The notes beneath the pieces are model-generated. The model ran no database searches. It saw nothing but the letters and a program-made list of their open reading frames with translations, and had not been told where the DNA came from. From 20CM-2-55-15 sp964633285 (GTDB taxonomy: Bacteria > Acidobacteriota > Terriglobia > 20CM-2-55-15), in the NCBI GenBank assembly GCA_964633285.1, contig CAZWGA010000009.1, positions 1 to 64,000 on the forward strand: a DNA stretch of 64,000 nt. Direction: 5' to 3'. The position numbers and the translations under genes are program-made. Below, one piece after another: positions 1 through 6,344 of the stretch (position 1 is its first letter; every line of letters begins with the position of its first letter).

Positions 1-488
1 TCGTCGATACTCCGGGCGCCTATCCCGGCATCGATGCGGAAGAACGCGGCCAGGCCGAAGCGATTGCCTACAATCTTCGCGAGATGTCACAGATTCGAGT
101 GCCGATCATCGCCACCATCACCGGCGAAGGCGGTTCCGGCGGCGCCCTGGCCATCGGCGTCGGCGATCGCGTGAATATGCTGGAGTACTCGATCTACTCG
201 GTCATCGCGCCCGAAAGTTGCTCCGCCATCCTCTGGCGCGACCAGCTTCACGCCGCTGATGCTGCCGAAGCGCTCAAGCTCACGCCGGAAGATCTCAAGA
301 AACACCATCTCATCGACGACATCATTCCCGAGCCTGACGGCGGCGCTCAAAACGATCCCGCTGCCATGGCGCAATGCCTGAGCGGTATCCTCGAACGCCA
401 GCTTGCGGAACTGAATTCCGTAAAACCCGACGACCTTCTCTCATGCCGGTACAGGAAATTCCGCGGGATGGGCGCCTTCGGGGAATAA
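1..488 (+). CDS. accA: Acetyl-CoA carboxylase carboxyltransferase subunit alpha, C-terminal part
   Basis: This is the 3' end of accA; the gene enters the window already in frame (reading from base 3 gives VDTPGAYPGIDAEERGQAEA). AccA with AccD moves the carboxyl group from carboxybiotin to acetyl-CoA, giving malonyl-CoA for fatty acid synthesis in the cytoplasm. The glycine-rich crotonase-fold stretch GEGGSGGALAIGVGDRV and the following YSVIAPESCSAILW block are typical of AccA. About 160 residues are visible, roughly the last half of the usual length of about 320. The end of the protein (KFRGMGAFGE) matches the usual short AccA tail. The identification is firm; only the 5' part is missing because the window starts inside it. 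Confidence 0.96.
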   Translation, partial: VDTPGAYPGIDAEERGQAEAIAYNLREMSQIRVPIIATITGEGGSGGALAIGVGDRVNMLEYSIYSVIAPESCSAILWRDQLHAADAAEALKLTPEDLKKHHLIDDIIPEPDGGAQNDPAAMAQCLSGILERQLAELNSVKPDDLLSCRYRKFRGMGAFGE

Positions 489-496
489 TCAGTCTT

Positions 497-536
497 TCAG
501 ATGCAGTCCGTGCATGATTTGAAGGCTGCAGTCTGA
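497..536 (+). terminator. Imperfect inverted repeat after accA
   Basis: The arms TCAGATGCAG (497-506) and CTGCAGTCTGA (526-536) pair with one bulge, 8 nt after the accA stop codon. There is no run of T behind it, so it would be a weak or factor-dependent terminator at best. It may only be a stem in the accA 3' UTR. Confidence 0.3.
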
Positions 537-572
537 GATTCCGGTTTGTGAACGAGGACAACCACAGCCGCG

Positions 573-1064
573 ATGCCCTTCACGCCGTATCACTTTGGTC
601 CAGGACTCCTCTTCAAGAGTCTTTTCCCGCGTAAATCCTCATTCACCGCGTTTGTACTCTCTCAAGTCGTTATTGACTGCGAAACGTTGTATTGGATTCT
701 GCAAGGAGCGTGGCCGGTTCACCGATCACTCCATACGTTCGTGGGCGGTGCAATAGCCGGTGTGCTTTGCGGCACATTCGTGTGGTTGGCGGGGCGATTT
801 GTCACGAGCTGGATAACCGAATCTGTTCGTCCGGCAGTGTGGTCCGAATTCAGCCTACGGCCGGCCATATTCGGTGGTGTCTTTGGAGGACTTTCTCACT
901 CGCTGCTCGATGGCATCATGCATCCCGATATCATGCCGTTGAGTCCATTCATCATTCAAAACCCGTTGCACAACCTTATCAGCTTGCAATTGCTCTACTT
1001 GATTTGCATTGTCAGCGGTATCATCGGTGTCTTCCTCTTGTGGCGGCTGCAATCACGATCGTAG
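573..1064 (+). CDS. Small multi-pass membrane protein, YdjM/DUF4184-like
   Basis: A 163-residue membrane protein with about four hydrophobic segments (near residues 15-45, 55-75, 95-115 and 135-158). It begins MPFTPYHFGPG, a start seen in putative membrane-bound metal-dependent hydrolases of the YdjM/DUF4184 type. Histidines and aspartates lie near membrane ends (HRSLHTFVGG, SHSLLDGIMHPDIMP), as in that group, where they are proposed to bind metal. No activity can be assigned. It stands alone between accA and a phosphatase on the same strand. There is no strong ribosome binding site in front of the ATG. The family placement is by motif resemblance only; that the frame is a real gene is well supported by its coherent hydrophobic pattern. 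Confidence 0.7.
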   Translation: MPFTPYHFGPGLLFKSLFPRKSSFTAFVLSQVVIDCETLYWILQGAWPVHRSLHTFVGGAIAGVLCGTFVWLAGRFVTSWITESVRPAVWSEFSLRPAIFGGVFGGLSHSLLDGIMHPDIMPLSPFIIQNPLHNLISLQLLYLICIVSGIIGVFLLWRLQSRS

Positions 1065-1207
1065 ATACGAGAAGTCAGTTTGCGCGTAGGGCATCAATCA
1101 AACATAAATGTGGGTCTGCCGGCGTTGGCCGGTGTGCGCCCGGCAAACGTCATGTCAACCTCGTGTCATTGTGGTACATTGGCCTCCACTGGGGATCGGG
1201 TTCCGCC

Positions 1208-1666
1208 ATGACTGATTTCTCATTCGACGCACCGCAGTTTTTCCAAATCGATGATGGGGGACAACTCTATATCTCCCCGGTGATCAATCAATGGGACCCT
1301 GTTTCGTCCCTTGGCATTGATATCGTTATCGATATGGATGGCGGTCTCGACGAGTGCATTCCAACCACGCCGGACGGATGCCTGTATGTTTATTTTCCGA
1401 TTTACGACGAAGACCTGCCCAGCCTCACCCGGCTCTCAGCCATTGCCAGTCTGGGAGCGCAGCTTATAGAAGGCGGACATCGTGTGCTTTGTCATTGCGG
1501 GATGGGGTTCAATCGATCTGCTCTAGTGGCGGGAGTCATCCTTCACCGGCTCGGAATGCCGGGCCCAAAGATTATCGAGCGCATTCGCGAACGGCGTCCG
1601 GGCGCGCTGTTCAACGAAGTATTCGCGGGCTACCTTGCATCGCTGACGCTCGGACTGGAAACCTGA
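1208..1666 (+). CDS. Dual-specificity/tyrosine protein phosphatase family protein
   Basis: A 152-residue protein with the cysteine phosphatase signature HCGMGFNRS (HCxxGxxRS) near residues 98-106, where the Cys forms the phospho-enzyme and the Arg binds phosphate. An upstream aspartate in the FPIYDEDLPS segment is placed to act as general acid. The fold therefore fits the dual-specificity phosphatase superfamily, which removes phosphate from protein Tyr/Ser/Thr or from small phosphorylated substrates. The ATG at 1208 gives a protein beginning MTDFSFDAP; the same frame is open far upstream but that part overlaps the previous gene and looks like noise. The next gene starts one base after the stop, so the two may be cotranscribed. 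The substrate cannot be told from sequence. Confidence 0.82.
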   Translation: MTDFSFDAPQFFQIDDGGQLYISPVINQWDPVSSLGIDIVIDMDGGLDECIPTTPDGCLYVYFPIYDEDLPSLTRLSAIASLGAQLIEGGHRVLCHCGMGFNRSALVAGVILHRLGMPGPKIIERIRERRPGALFNEVFAGYLASLTLGLET

Positions 1667-1667
1667 A

Positions 1668-2084
1668 ATGACGAAAGCGATTGTTCCGGCTCTTCTCCTA
1701 TTCGCAGGACAGGCGTTTGCGACAGATCTTCGCGTGACCGACGGATCGAGCACGACGACTCTGATCCACGATGCTTACATCGACTACGGCTCCTTCATGA
1801 ACGATAAGGAGTATGACGGCATTCGCGTCTATCAGGGCGATGCCGTGGTCACGGCAAAATGGACGAACATTCAGAGTCTGACGATTACAGGAAAGGAAAC
1901 TTCACAGAAGCCGGGCCGCGTGACGGTCGACATCGTTCTCAAAAAAGGCGGGAAAGTACCCGCGACATTGCTGACGAAGGGACGTATGCATCTGGTCGGC
2001 AAAACCGAACTCGGCGATTACTTCATCGATCTCGATAAGCTCCGGACGATTGCGCCGGTTCCGGAACAATCCAAACGTCAGTGA
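1668..2084 (+). CDS. Predicted secreted protein of unknown function
   Basis: A 138-residue protein with a short signal peptide (MTKAIVPALLLFAGQAFATD, cleavage likely after AFA). The rest is soluble with alternating beta-like segments and no motif I recognise. It begins one base after the phosphatase stop, so the two genes are probably translated from one mRNA. A segment reading DIVLKKGGKVPATLLTKGRM followed by LVGKTELGDYFIDLDKLRTI resembles small periplasmic domains in which a residue scale or sequence is bound, but no function follows. The 3' end overlaps by 7 bases the convergent small membrane gene on the other strand. Confidence 0.6.
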   Translation: MTKAIVPALLLFAGQAFATDLRVTDGSSTTTLIHDAYIDYGSFMNDKEYDGIRVYQGDAVVTAKWTNIQSLTITGKETSQKPGRVTVDIVLKKGGKVPATLLTKGRMHLVGKTELGDYFIDLDKLRTIAPVPEQSKRQ

Positions 2085-2227
2085 CGCCCACCTGAATTCT
2101 GTTTGCCGCTCTCGGACATTGATGCTTCGCCGCGTCGAACCGTTACGGCCGAAATAACCACAATAAAAATTACAACGGCGGCCAGAATGGTTCCCGATAT
2201 CGCGAGTGCACGCCACAGATCCTGCAT
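2078..2227 (-). CDS. Small single-pass membrane protein (49 aa)
   Basis: A short frame coding for 49 residues: MQDLWRALAIS, then one clear transmembrane segment (about residues 9-27, rich in Ile, Val and Ala), then a basic RRGE patch and a polar tail. The positive patch after the helix suggests N-out, C-in topology. I chose the ATG at 2227 because GAGGTGAC lies 5-10 bases upstream, a good ribosome binding site; a longer frame from 2314 lacks one and reads poorly. The gene lies convergent to the secreted protein and shares 7 bases with it. Function unknown; it could be a small membrane partner of a larger complex. Confidence 0.5.
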   Translation of the reverse strand: MQDLWRALAISGTILAAVVIFIVVISAVTVRRGEASMSESGKQNSGGRH

Positions 2228-2334
2228 CCGAGTCACCTCGTCGAGAAAGTTTCCAACAAAAAGCGAAGGGAGCATAACGTAGCGGGTTGTTGCGGTGCAA
2301 GGCCCTGCCGGCATAGCTTTACATTACAAAGTAC

Positions 2335-2364
2335 TTGACATTATGACGATCCCCGGTCTATCGT
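2335..2364 (+). promoter_or_regulatory. Sigma70-type promoter, likely leaderless
   Basis: A perfect -35 box TTGACA (2335-2340) is followed after 18 bases by TATCGT (2359-2364). The start codon of the next gene is at 2373, so transcription would begin within about 2 bases of the ATG, and no ribosome binding site is seen. This is one of about ten similar arrangements in the window. Confidence 0.55.
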
Positions 2365-2372
2365 CTTGAACC

Positions 2373-2963
2373 ATGAGACCTGAAAAGGTGGTGTCGATCA
2401 ATCAACGTGCGATTGAGAACCTCAAATACATCCGCGAAACCATGGAGCGGGCGGGATCGTTCACAGCGGTTCCAGGCTGGGGCGGCATACTGATGGGAGT
2501 CAGCGCGTTATTTACCGCGTTGATTTCGAGCCTTCTCCCGTCGCGTCAACTGTGGTGCGCGAGCTGGCTGGGTGAAGCCGTCGTTGCACTGGCTATTGGA
2601 AGCTGGGCCATGACCCAGAAGGCCAAAGCAGCGGACGCGAAACTTCTTATTGGACCGGGCCGCAAGTTTGCGCTGAGTCTGTGTCCGGCGATGATCGCCG
2701 GCGCGGTTCTGACACTCGTGCTGTACCGGCAGGAATTGTATGTCCTCATGCCCGGCGTCTGGCTTTTGCTCTATGGTGTCGCCATCGTGACGGGTGGCGC
2801 TTATTCGGTGAAAGTGGTCCCGATCATGGGTGTCTCGTTCATGTTTCTTGGAGCCGTAGCGCTGTTCAGCCCGCCGGCATGGGGCAACTGGTTTATGGCC
2901 GCTGGTTTCGGAGCGTTGCAAATCGCATTTGGAATCGTCATCGCAAGGAGGTATGGTGGCTAA
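2373..2963 (+). CDS. Multi-pass membrane protein paired with a winged-helix regulator
   Basis: A 196-residue membrane protein. After a polar N-terminal helix (residues 1-30, with INQRAIENLKYIRETMERAG) there are about six hydrophobic segments. The N-terminal helix plus membrane body is a recurring pattern for proteins encoded directly before winged-helix regulators in acidobacteria; that statement is from general familiarity, not from a search. The gene overlaps the regulator by 11 bases, so the pair is probably translationally coupled. The likely role is a membrane component whose expression or signal is tied to that regulator, but nothing in the sequence shows a substrate. It starts right behind a good promoter with no leader. 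Confidence 0.65.
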   Translation: MRPEKVVSINQRAIENLKYIRETMERAGSFTAVPGWGGILMGVSALFTALISSLLPSRQLWCASWLGEAVVALAIGSWAMTQKAKAADAKLLIGPGRKFALSLCPAMIAGAVLTLVLYRQELYVLMPGVWLLLYGVAIVTGGAYSVKVVPIMGVSFMFLGAVALFSPPAWGNWFMAAGFGALQIAFGIVIARRYGG

Positions 2964-3321
2964 ACACAACAAAGCCGTAGCACATCCCAAACCGCAGATA
3001 TCCAAAGCTCGCGCCGCGCAAAGCCGGGCCGCGGATCTCGACCGGCTGATTCATGAGCCGATTCGACTCGGTATCGTGAGCGCCCTGGCGGTCAACGAAA
3101 CGATGACATTCAACGAGCTTAAGGATCTGCTCAAAACGACGGACGGAAATCTAAGCGTTCATGCGCGCAAGCTCGAGGAAGGGCAATACATCGCGTGCGA
3201 GAAATACTTTGAAGGGCGCATTCCGAAGACGGAATACCGCTTGAGTGCGGCTGGTCGCAAGGCTCTGGAAACGTATCTCGATCACATGGAAGCGTTGATT
3301 CGGGTAACGAGAGAATCATGA
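2953..3321 (+). CDS. Winged-helix transcriptional regulator (PF13601-like)
   Basis: A DNA-binding protein of about 122 residues. After a basic tail (HNKAVAHPKPQISKARAAQS) comes a compact winged-helix domain: HEPIRLGIVSAL (helix 1), MTFNELKDLL (helix 2), TTDGNLSVHARKLEEGQYI (recognition helix) and a wing ending at PKTEYRLSAAGRKAL. This order matches the MarR/ArsR-like domain family PF13601. Start choice is open between ATG 2953 and GTG 2956; the strong GGAGG at 2947-2951 is better spaced for the GTG. It overlaps the membrane gene upstream and shares ATGA with yjbQ downstream, so the three form one operon. It probably regulates this operon or itself; the inducer is unknown. Confidence 0.82.
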   Translation: MVAKHNKAVAHPKPQISKARAAQSRAADLDRLIHEPIRLGIVSALAVNETMTFNELKDLLKTTDGNLSVHARKLEEGQYIACEKYFEGRIPKTEYRLSAAGRKALETYLDHMEALIRVTRES

Positions 3322-3746
3322 AAACCGCGGTTGAAACCATCGCACTGAAGACTGAAGCAAAGCAGCAGCTTCTCAATATCACTTCAAGAGTGAAAGAAGC
3401 GGTAAGCAAATCTGGAATTCAAAACGGATTTATCGGACTATTCTCCCAACATACAACAGCGGCCCTGATGGTCAGCGAATTTCAAAACGCCCTGCTGGAC
3501 GATATCGCCGGATTTTTGCGCCGCTTGGTCTCCGACGATTTGTTTTACAAGCACAATTCACCGCAGTTCTCCGACTGTGACCGCAAAAATGCAGCATCGC
3601 ATTTGCGAAGTCTGCTGTTCAGCCACAGCGTGCTGTTGCCGGTGTGCGCCGGAGAAGTCGTTCTGGGACAATTTCAGAGCGTGATTCTCGCCGAACTGGA
3701 TGGCCCACGGGAACGAAGCGTCAAGTTCCAGGTTCTGGGGGAGTGA
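3318..3746 (+). CDS. YjbQ family protein (UPF0047)
   Basis: A 142-residue protein of the YjbQ/UPF0047 family, annotated in databases as secondary thiamine-phosphate synthase; the physiological role remains uncertain. Family marks seen here: SQHTTAALMVSE near residues 43-54, KHNSPQFSDCDRKNAASHLRS in the middle, and the C-terminal LGQFQSVILAELDGPRERSV, close to the LGtWQ..l.E.DGPR.R pattern. Conserved His and Asp/Glu residues are thought to form a metal site. Length matches the family (about 135-145). Its ATG overlaps the stop of the winged-helix gene (ATGA), which implies coupling. Confidence 0.88.
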   Translation: MKTAVETIALKTEAKQQLLNITSRVKEAVSKSGIQNGFIGLFSQHTTAALMVSEFQNALLDDIAGFLRRLVSDDLFYKHNSPQFSDCDRKNAASHLRSLLFSHSVLLPVCAGEVVLGQFQSVILAELDGPRERSVKFQVLGE

Positions 3747-3831
3747 TCCCCCCATCACGGCCTCAATCGCTGCAGGTATCGCGGCTGATTGTGTTCACGT
3801 CTTTTCATTTGTGCTTTTTCTTCATGCGCCG

Positions 3832-4347
3832 TCATGCAACGGGTTCGCGCTTTAATAGCGTGCCGATAACTACTGTCATCGGAAGCATGATGAGGACAAC
3901 CGACATCGCACCCAACAGCATTGGTGCCAACGGCATGCCCAAATCGTAAACCCGAGCCAGCAACGAAAATTGTCGCCGAAGCGAGAGACCTAACGGTGAT
4001 TCAATGACAGCAATCGCAATGTAGCAAAATATCGCACTGCATCCGGCACCCAAGAGACGCAATGAACTCGGCCGAATGAATTCTAAAAGAGCAGCCAATG
4101 GTAGGAAACCCAGTGCAACCTCGATCGCCACAATGGGACCGAACAGCGTAAAGAAAATGAAACCAAACAATCCGTGGCCGTCGATAGGCTGCCGCCAGTT
4201 GCGGGTAAGATCGCGGAAAACGATGAACGCACATACAAGGAGGTGAAAAACCGAAAAGGTGCCGACGAAAGCCAGACTTGTTTGCGGGGCAAGAATCCTT
4301 AATGTGTTATGCGTCCGTTTCTTTCGGCTTATTGTGAAGGCCCTCCT
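3832..4347 (-). CDS. Membrane protein reading frame without a standard start codon
   Basis: An open frame of about 170 codons runs from just after a stop at 4348-4350 down to 3832. It encodes four hydrophobic segments: TSLAFVGTFSVFHLL, then LFGFIFFTLFGPIVAIEVALG, then CSAIFCYIAIAVI, then MLLGAMSVVLIMLPMTVVIG. Only one usable start exists, a TTG at 4170, which would cut away the first membrane segment. No ATG, GTG or TTG lies in the first 59 codons. A strong AAAGGAGGG stands at about 4342-4350, right at the upstream edge of the frame, but is followed only by rare ATA or ATT codons. It may use a rare start, carry a 5' mutation, or be decaying. Function unknown. Confidence 0.4.
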   Translation of the reverse strand, partial: RRAFTISRKKRTHNTLRILAPQTSLAFVGTFSVFHLLVCAFIVFRDLTRNWRQPIDGHGLFGFIFFTLFGPIVAIEVALGFLPLAALLEFIRPSSLRLLGAGCSAIFCYIAIAVIESPLGLSLRRQFSLLARVYDLGMPLAPMLLGAMSVVLIMLPMTVVIGTLLKREPVA

Positions 4348-4688
4348 TTAAACATAGCCAACATGGCGATATGGGCGAAAGCGATGCCCAGCGCAACCCG
4401 GATAGCCAGAATCAAGGTAGACCTGCGCACGCACGATCTGTATTGCCCAACAGACTGTACAAACAGGTCCACCAAGTACGACGTACAACAAGGAAAGTTG
4501 CATATAGCCATTAACAAGAAAAAATCAAACAGCGGATCAGGAGGCCTTACTAAGGTGCCTGAAAATGGACACGACACAAGCAAATGACTGAGGATCACCG
4601 TTGTGAGTGCGCCGTGGTAAAGCAAGCGATCCAGTCCCCAGTTACGAACCTCGAACCAGGTGCTGGCCTGCCTGCTTTTTGATCGCAT
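4329..4688 (-). CDS. Small hydrophobic membrane protein
   Basis: A 119-residue frame with about three hydrophobic segments (residues 20-42, 50-68 and 88-113) and many cysteines (FPCCTSYL). The ATG at 4688 has a good ribosome binding site (TGAGGT, 8-9 bases upstream). It overlaps the next membrane frame by about 20 bases, and the two may have formed one operon or one longer protein split by a mutation. I recognise no family. It lies in an AT-richer patch next to a frameshifted pseudogene, so it may itself be a remnant. Confidence 0.4.
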   Translation of the reverse strand: MRSKSRQASTWFEVRNWGLDRLLYHGALTTVILSHLLVSCPFSGTLVRPPDPLFDFFLLMAICNFPCCTSYLVDLFVQSVGQYRSCVRRSTLILAIRVALGIAFAHIAMLAMFKGGPSQ

Positions 4689-4737
4689 CTTGGTTTACCT
4701 CAATCTTCAGAGAGGAGTTCGACCACATGTTGGGCAG

Positions 4738-4960
4738 TTACTCGTACTGCTTGAGGACCAGATTCAGATTCGTCTGCGACACAAGGCCAGGTGCGGTGAT
4801 TTCAATGCCGATCGGCTTGCCCCCGCGGGCCAAATCTACGACGATCCCCACCCGGCACGAACACTCCGGTAACTCTTCTGTCCCGGACGGCGAGGCAAGT
4901 AGTAGTAGCCCCTATCGGTCGACCTCTGCGAAACGTAATTTCAAGATACGGTTCTTTCAC
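4738..4960 (-). pseudogene. Frameshifted DUF2283-type small protein
   Basis: On the minus strand the homologous text runs through three frames in turn. It starts VKEPYLEITFRRGRPIGA from a GTG at 4960, continues as YYYLPRRPGQKSYRSVRAG in a second frame, and ends GIVVDLARGGKPIGIEITAPG... in a third, stopping at 4738. Together these make one short DUF2283-like protein of about 74 residues, the type often encoded beside DUF4258-like toxins. Two single-base losses are needed, near 4908-4910 (in an AGT repeat) and near 4847-4853 (in a C-rich run). Both sit in simple sequence, so an assembly error is possible, but a real dead gene is more likely given the damaged neighbourhood. The DUF2283 assignment is from memory of the family consensus. 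Confidence 0.6.
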
Positions 4961-5016
4961 GCGACTTCATCGACGTGATACGCCGTCACAATGACCAACA
5001 GTTTCTGGTCACCGAA
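4957..5016 (-). pseudogene. C-terminal remnant of a partner gene fused behind the ssb stop
   Basis: Directly after the ssb stop codon, in the same frame, 19 codons read FGDQKLLVIVTAYHVDEVA and end in a TGA that shares GTGA with the DUF2283 pseudogene start. The hydrophobic beta strand and the 4-base coupling look like the last strand of a small toxin-like protein (for example a DUF4258 type) whose body has been deleted, with ssb now abutting the break. It is very short, so chance similarity cannot be excluded. Confidence 0.3.
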
Positions 5017-5472
5017 TCAAAACGGAATGTCGTCGTCTGTAATCGTGCTGGTTGCGCCTGCGCCGGCGGATGCTCCGCCGCCCGGACTGGCCTCGGCGGC
5101 CGCTGATCGGCGCTGTCCGCCACCGGCGGCGTCGCCGGCACCTGAGAGCATCACCATTTCGCGCGCGCGGATCTCCGTTGACTTCCGTTTATTGCCGTCC
5201 TGATCGTCCCACTCGCGCGTTTGAAGGGCGCCTTCGATGTAAACCAGTTTTCCCTTGGTCAAATACTGGTTGCAGATTTCGGCGAGGCGATCCCATGCAA
5301 CGATGTTATGCCACTCGGTTCGCTCCTGACGTTCACCGGAACCTTTATCGTTCCAGACATCATCCGTCGCGAGGGAAAACCTGCAGAACGGTGTGCCGCT
5401 TGCGGTGTATTTCAGCTCCGGGTCACGCCCGAGCCGGCCAACGAGAATTACTTTGTTAACGGACCTTGCCAT
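5017..5472 (-). CDS. ssb: Single-stranded DNA-binding protein
   Basis: A 151-residue SSB. The OB-fold fills residues 1-110: MARSVNKVILVGRLGRDPEL, the FSLATDDVW strand, TEWHNIVAWDRLAEICNQYL and GKLVYIEGALQTREW. A Gly/Ala-rich linker follows, and the acidic tip TDDDIPF is the conserved tail that docks repair and replication partners. It binds single-stranded DNA as a tetramer during replication, recombination and repair. AAGGAG sits 7 bases before the ATG. It lies 29 bases after cpoB on the same strand and may receive read-through from the Tol-Pal operon, an unusual neighbour for ssb. Confidence 0.97.
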   Translation of the reverse strand: MARSVNKVILVGRLGRDPELKYTASGTPFCRFSLATDDVWNDKGSGERQERTEWHNIVAWDRLAEICNQYLTKGKLVYIEGALQTREWDDQDGNKRKSTEIRAREMVMLSGAGDAAGGGQRRSAAAEASPGGGASAGAGATSTITDDDIPF

Positions 5473-5501
5473 AGATGCTCCTTAAATTGTTTTCGACTCG
5501 C

Positions 5502-6323
5502 TTACTGCCGTTGGCCGGGCCGGCGCGGCGGAGCAGCGGGTTTGATTTCCTTGAGCCTGGCTTCAGCGGTTGAGGCTTCGGCCGTCTTCGGAAATCGCGT
5601 TATCACTTCCTGCAAAGTAACGGCAGCTAGCTGCGTCTGGTTGAGTTCGGCTTGGGCGAGGCCTTTCTTCAAAAGGGCGGTCCTAGTTGTATCGCTGTCC
5701 GGATATTTCTGCAAGACCAAATCGTATTGAATAGCCGCCTGCTCAAACTTCTTTTGACCGTAGAATGATTCGGCGATGAGTAGCGTCGCCTGAGCGGCGC
5801 GTGGATCGGATGGAAACTTTGAAAGAAACTCATTGAACCCGCCGATAGCAAGGTCGTAGTTGCCCGCGTAGGAATCCAGCATGGCGGTCCGCCACAGATC
5901 ATTTGGTCCGGCGAGCGGAGTTTCCGTTGTTTTCAAAGTTGTAATTTCTTTTGAGATCGATGAGACCTGCGATTTCATCGAAGTGAGATCATCGCGAATC
6001 TCCGTCATGGCGTTGTTGATACTGGTGAGCGTCGCGCGCAGTTCTCGGGTTGACGAATCGCCGCGTTTATCGACTTGATCCACTGCCTGGCTGAGTTTTT
6101 GCATTCCACCGGCGATCGTTCCGACCTGATCCGTCATCTTTTCGACGAGGCCTTTGATCGCCGCGTCGTTCTGATCGACGGTCGCCTGGAGTTGCTTGAC
6201 TCGGGCGGTCAGCTCAATCATGTCGGCTTCGAGCTGCAGCATCTGCTTGTTCTGAGGATAGCCGGGGCCGGCGGCAACAACGATGAGCAGGAGGGCCGCT
6301 ATGAACTTCGTTTGCGTATTCAC
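5502..6323 (-). CDS. cpoB: Tol-Pal system protein CpoB/YbgF
   Basis: A periplasmic protein that links outer-membrane constriction by Tol-Pal to septal peptidoglycan synthesis. A signal peptide (FIAALLLIVVAAGPGYPQ) is followed by a long coiled coil (about residues 25-120, heptads such as MIELTARVKQLQATVDQND) and then TPR repeats (NDLWRTAMLDSYAGNYDLAI, LIAESFYGQKKFEQAAIQYD). This order is that of CpoB. I prefer the GTG at 6323, which has GAGGA about 6 bases upstream; the frame also allows a TTG at 6344 that abuts the pal stop. The position directly after pal is classical. The C-terminal tail is Pro/Arg rich. Confidence 0.9.
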   Translation of the reverse strand: MNTQTKFIAALLLIVVAAGPGYPQNKQMLQLEADMIELTARVKQLQATVDQNDAAIKGLVEKMTDQVGTIAGGMQKLSQAVDQVDKRGDSSTRELRATLTSINNAMTEIRDDLTSMKSQVSSISKEITTLKTTETPLAGPNDLWRTAMLDSYAGNYDLAIGGFNEFLSKFPSDPRAAQATLLIAESFYGQKKFEQAAIQYDLVLQKYPDSDTTRTALLKKGLAQAELNQTQLAAVTLQEVITRFPKTAEASTAEARLKEIKPAAPPRRPGQRQ

Positions 6324-6344
6324 GATATTCCTCGCTTTCGTCAA

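Noticed and set aside
4329..4350. Programmed frameshift linking the two adjacent membrane frames
   Set aside because: The junction TTT AAA GGA has no standard -1 slippery heptamer in frame, and slipping back one base would meet a TAA; a mutation or separate starts are simpler.
4607..4978. 123-codon plus-strand frame in the ssb-side patch
   Set aside because: Its sequence is the antisense of the DUF2283-like pseudogene text and shows no independent support.
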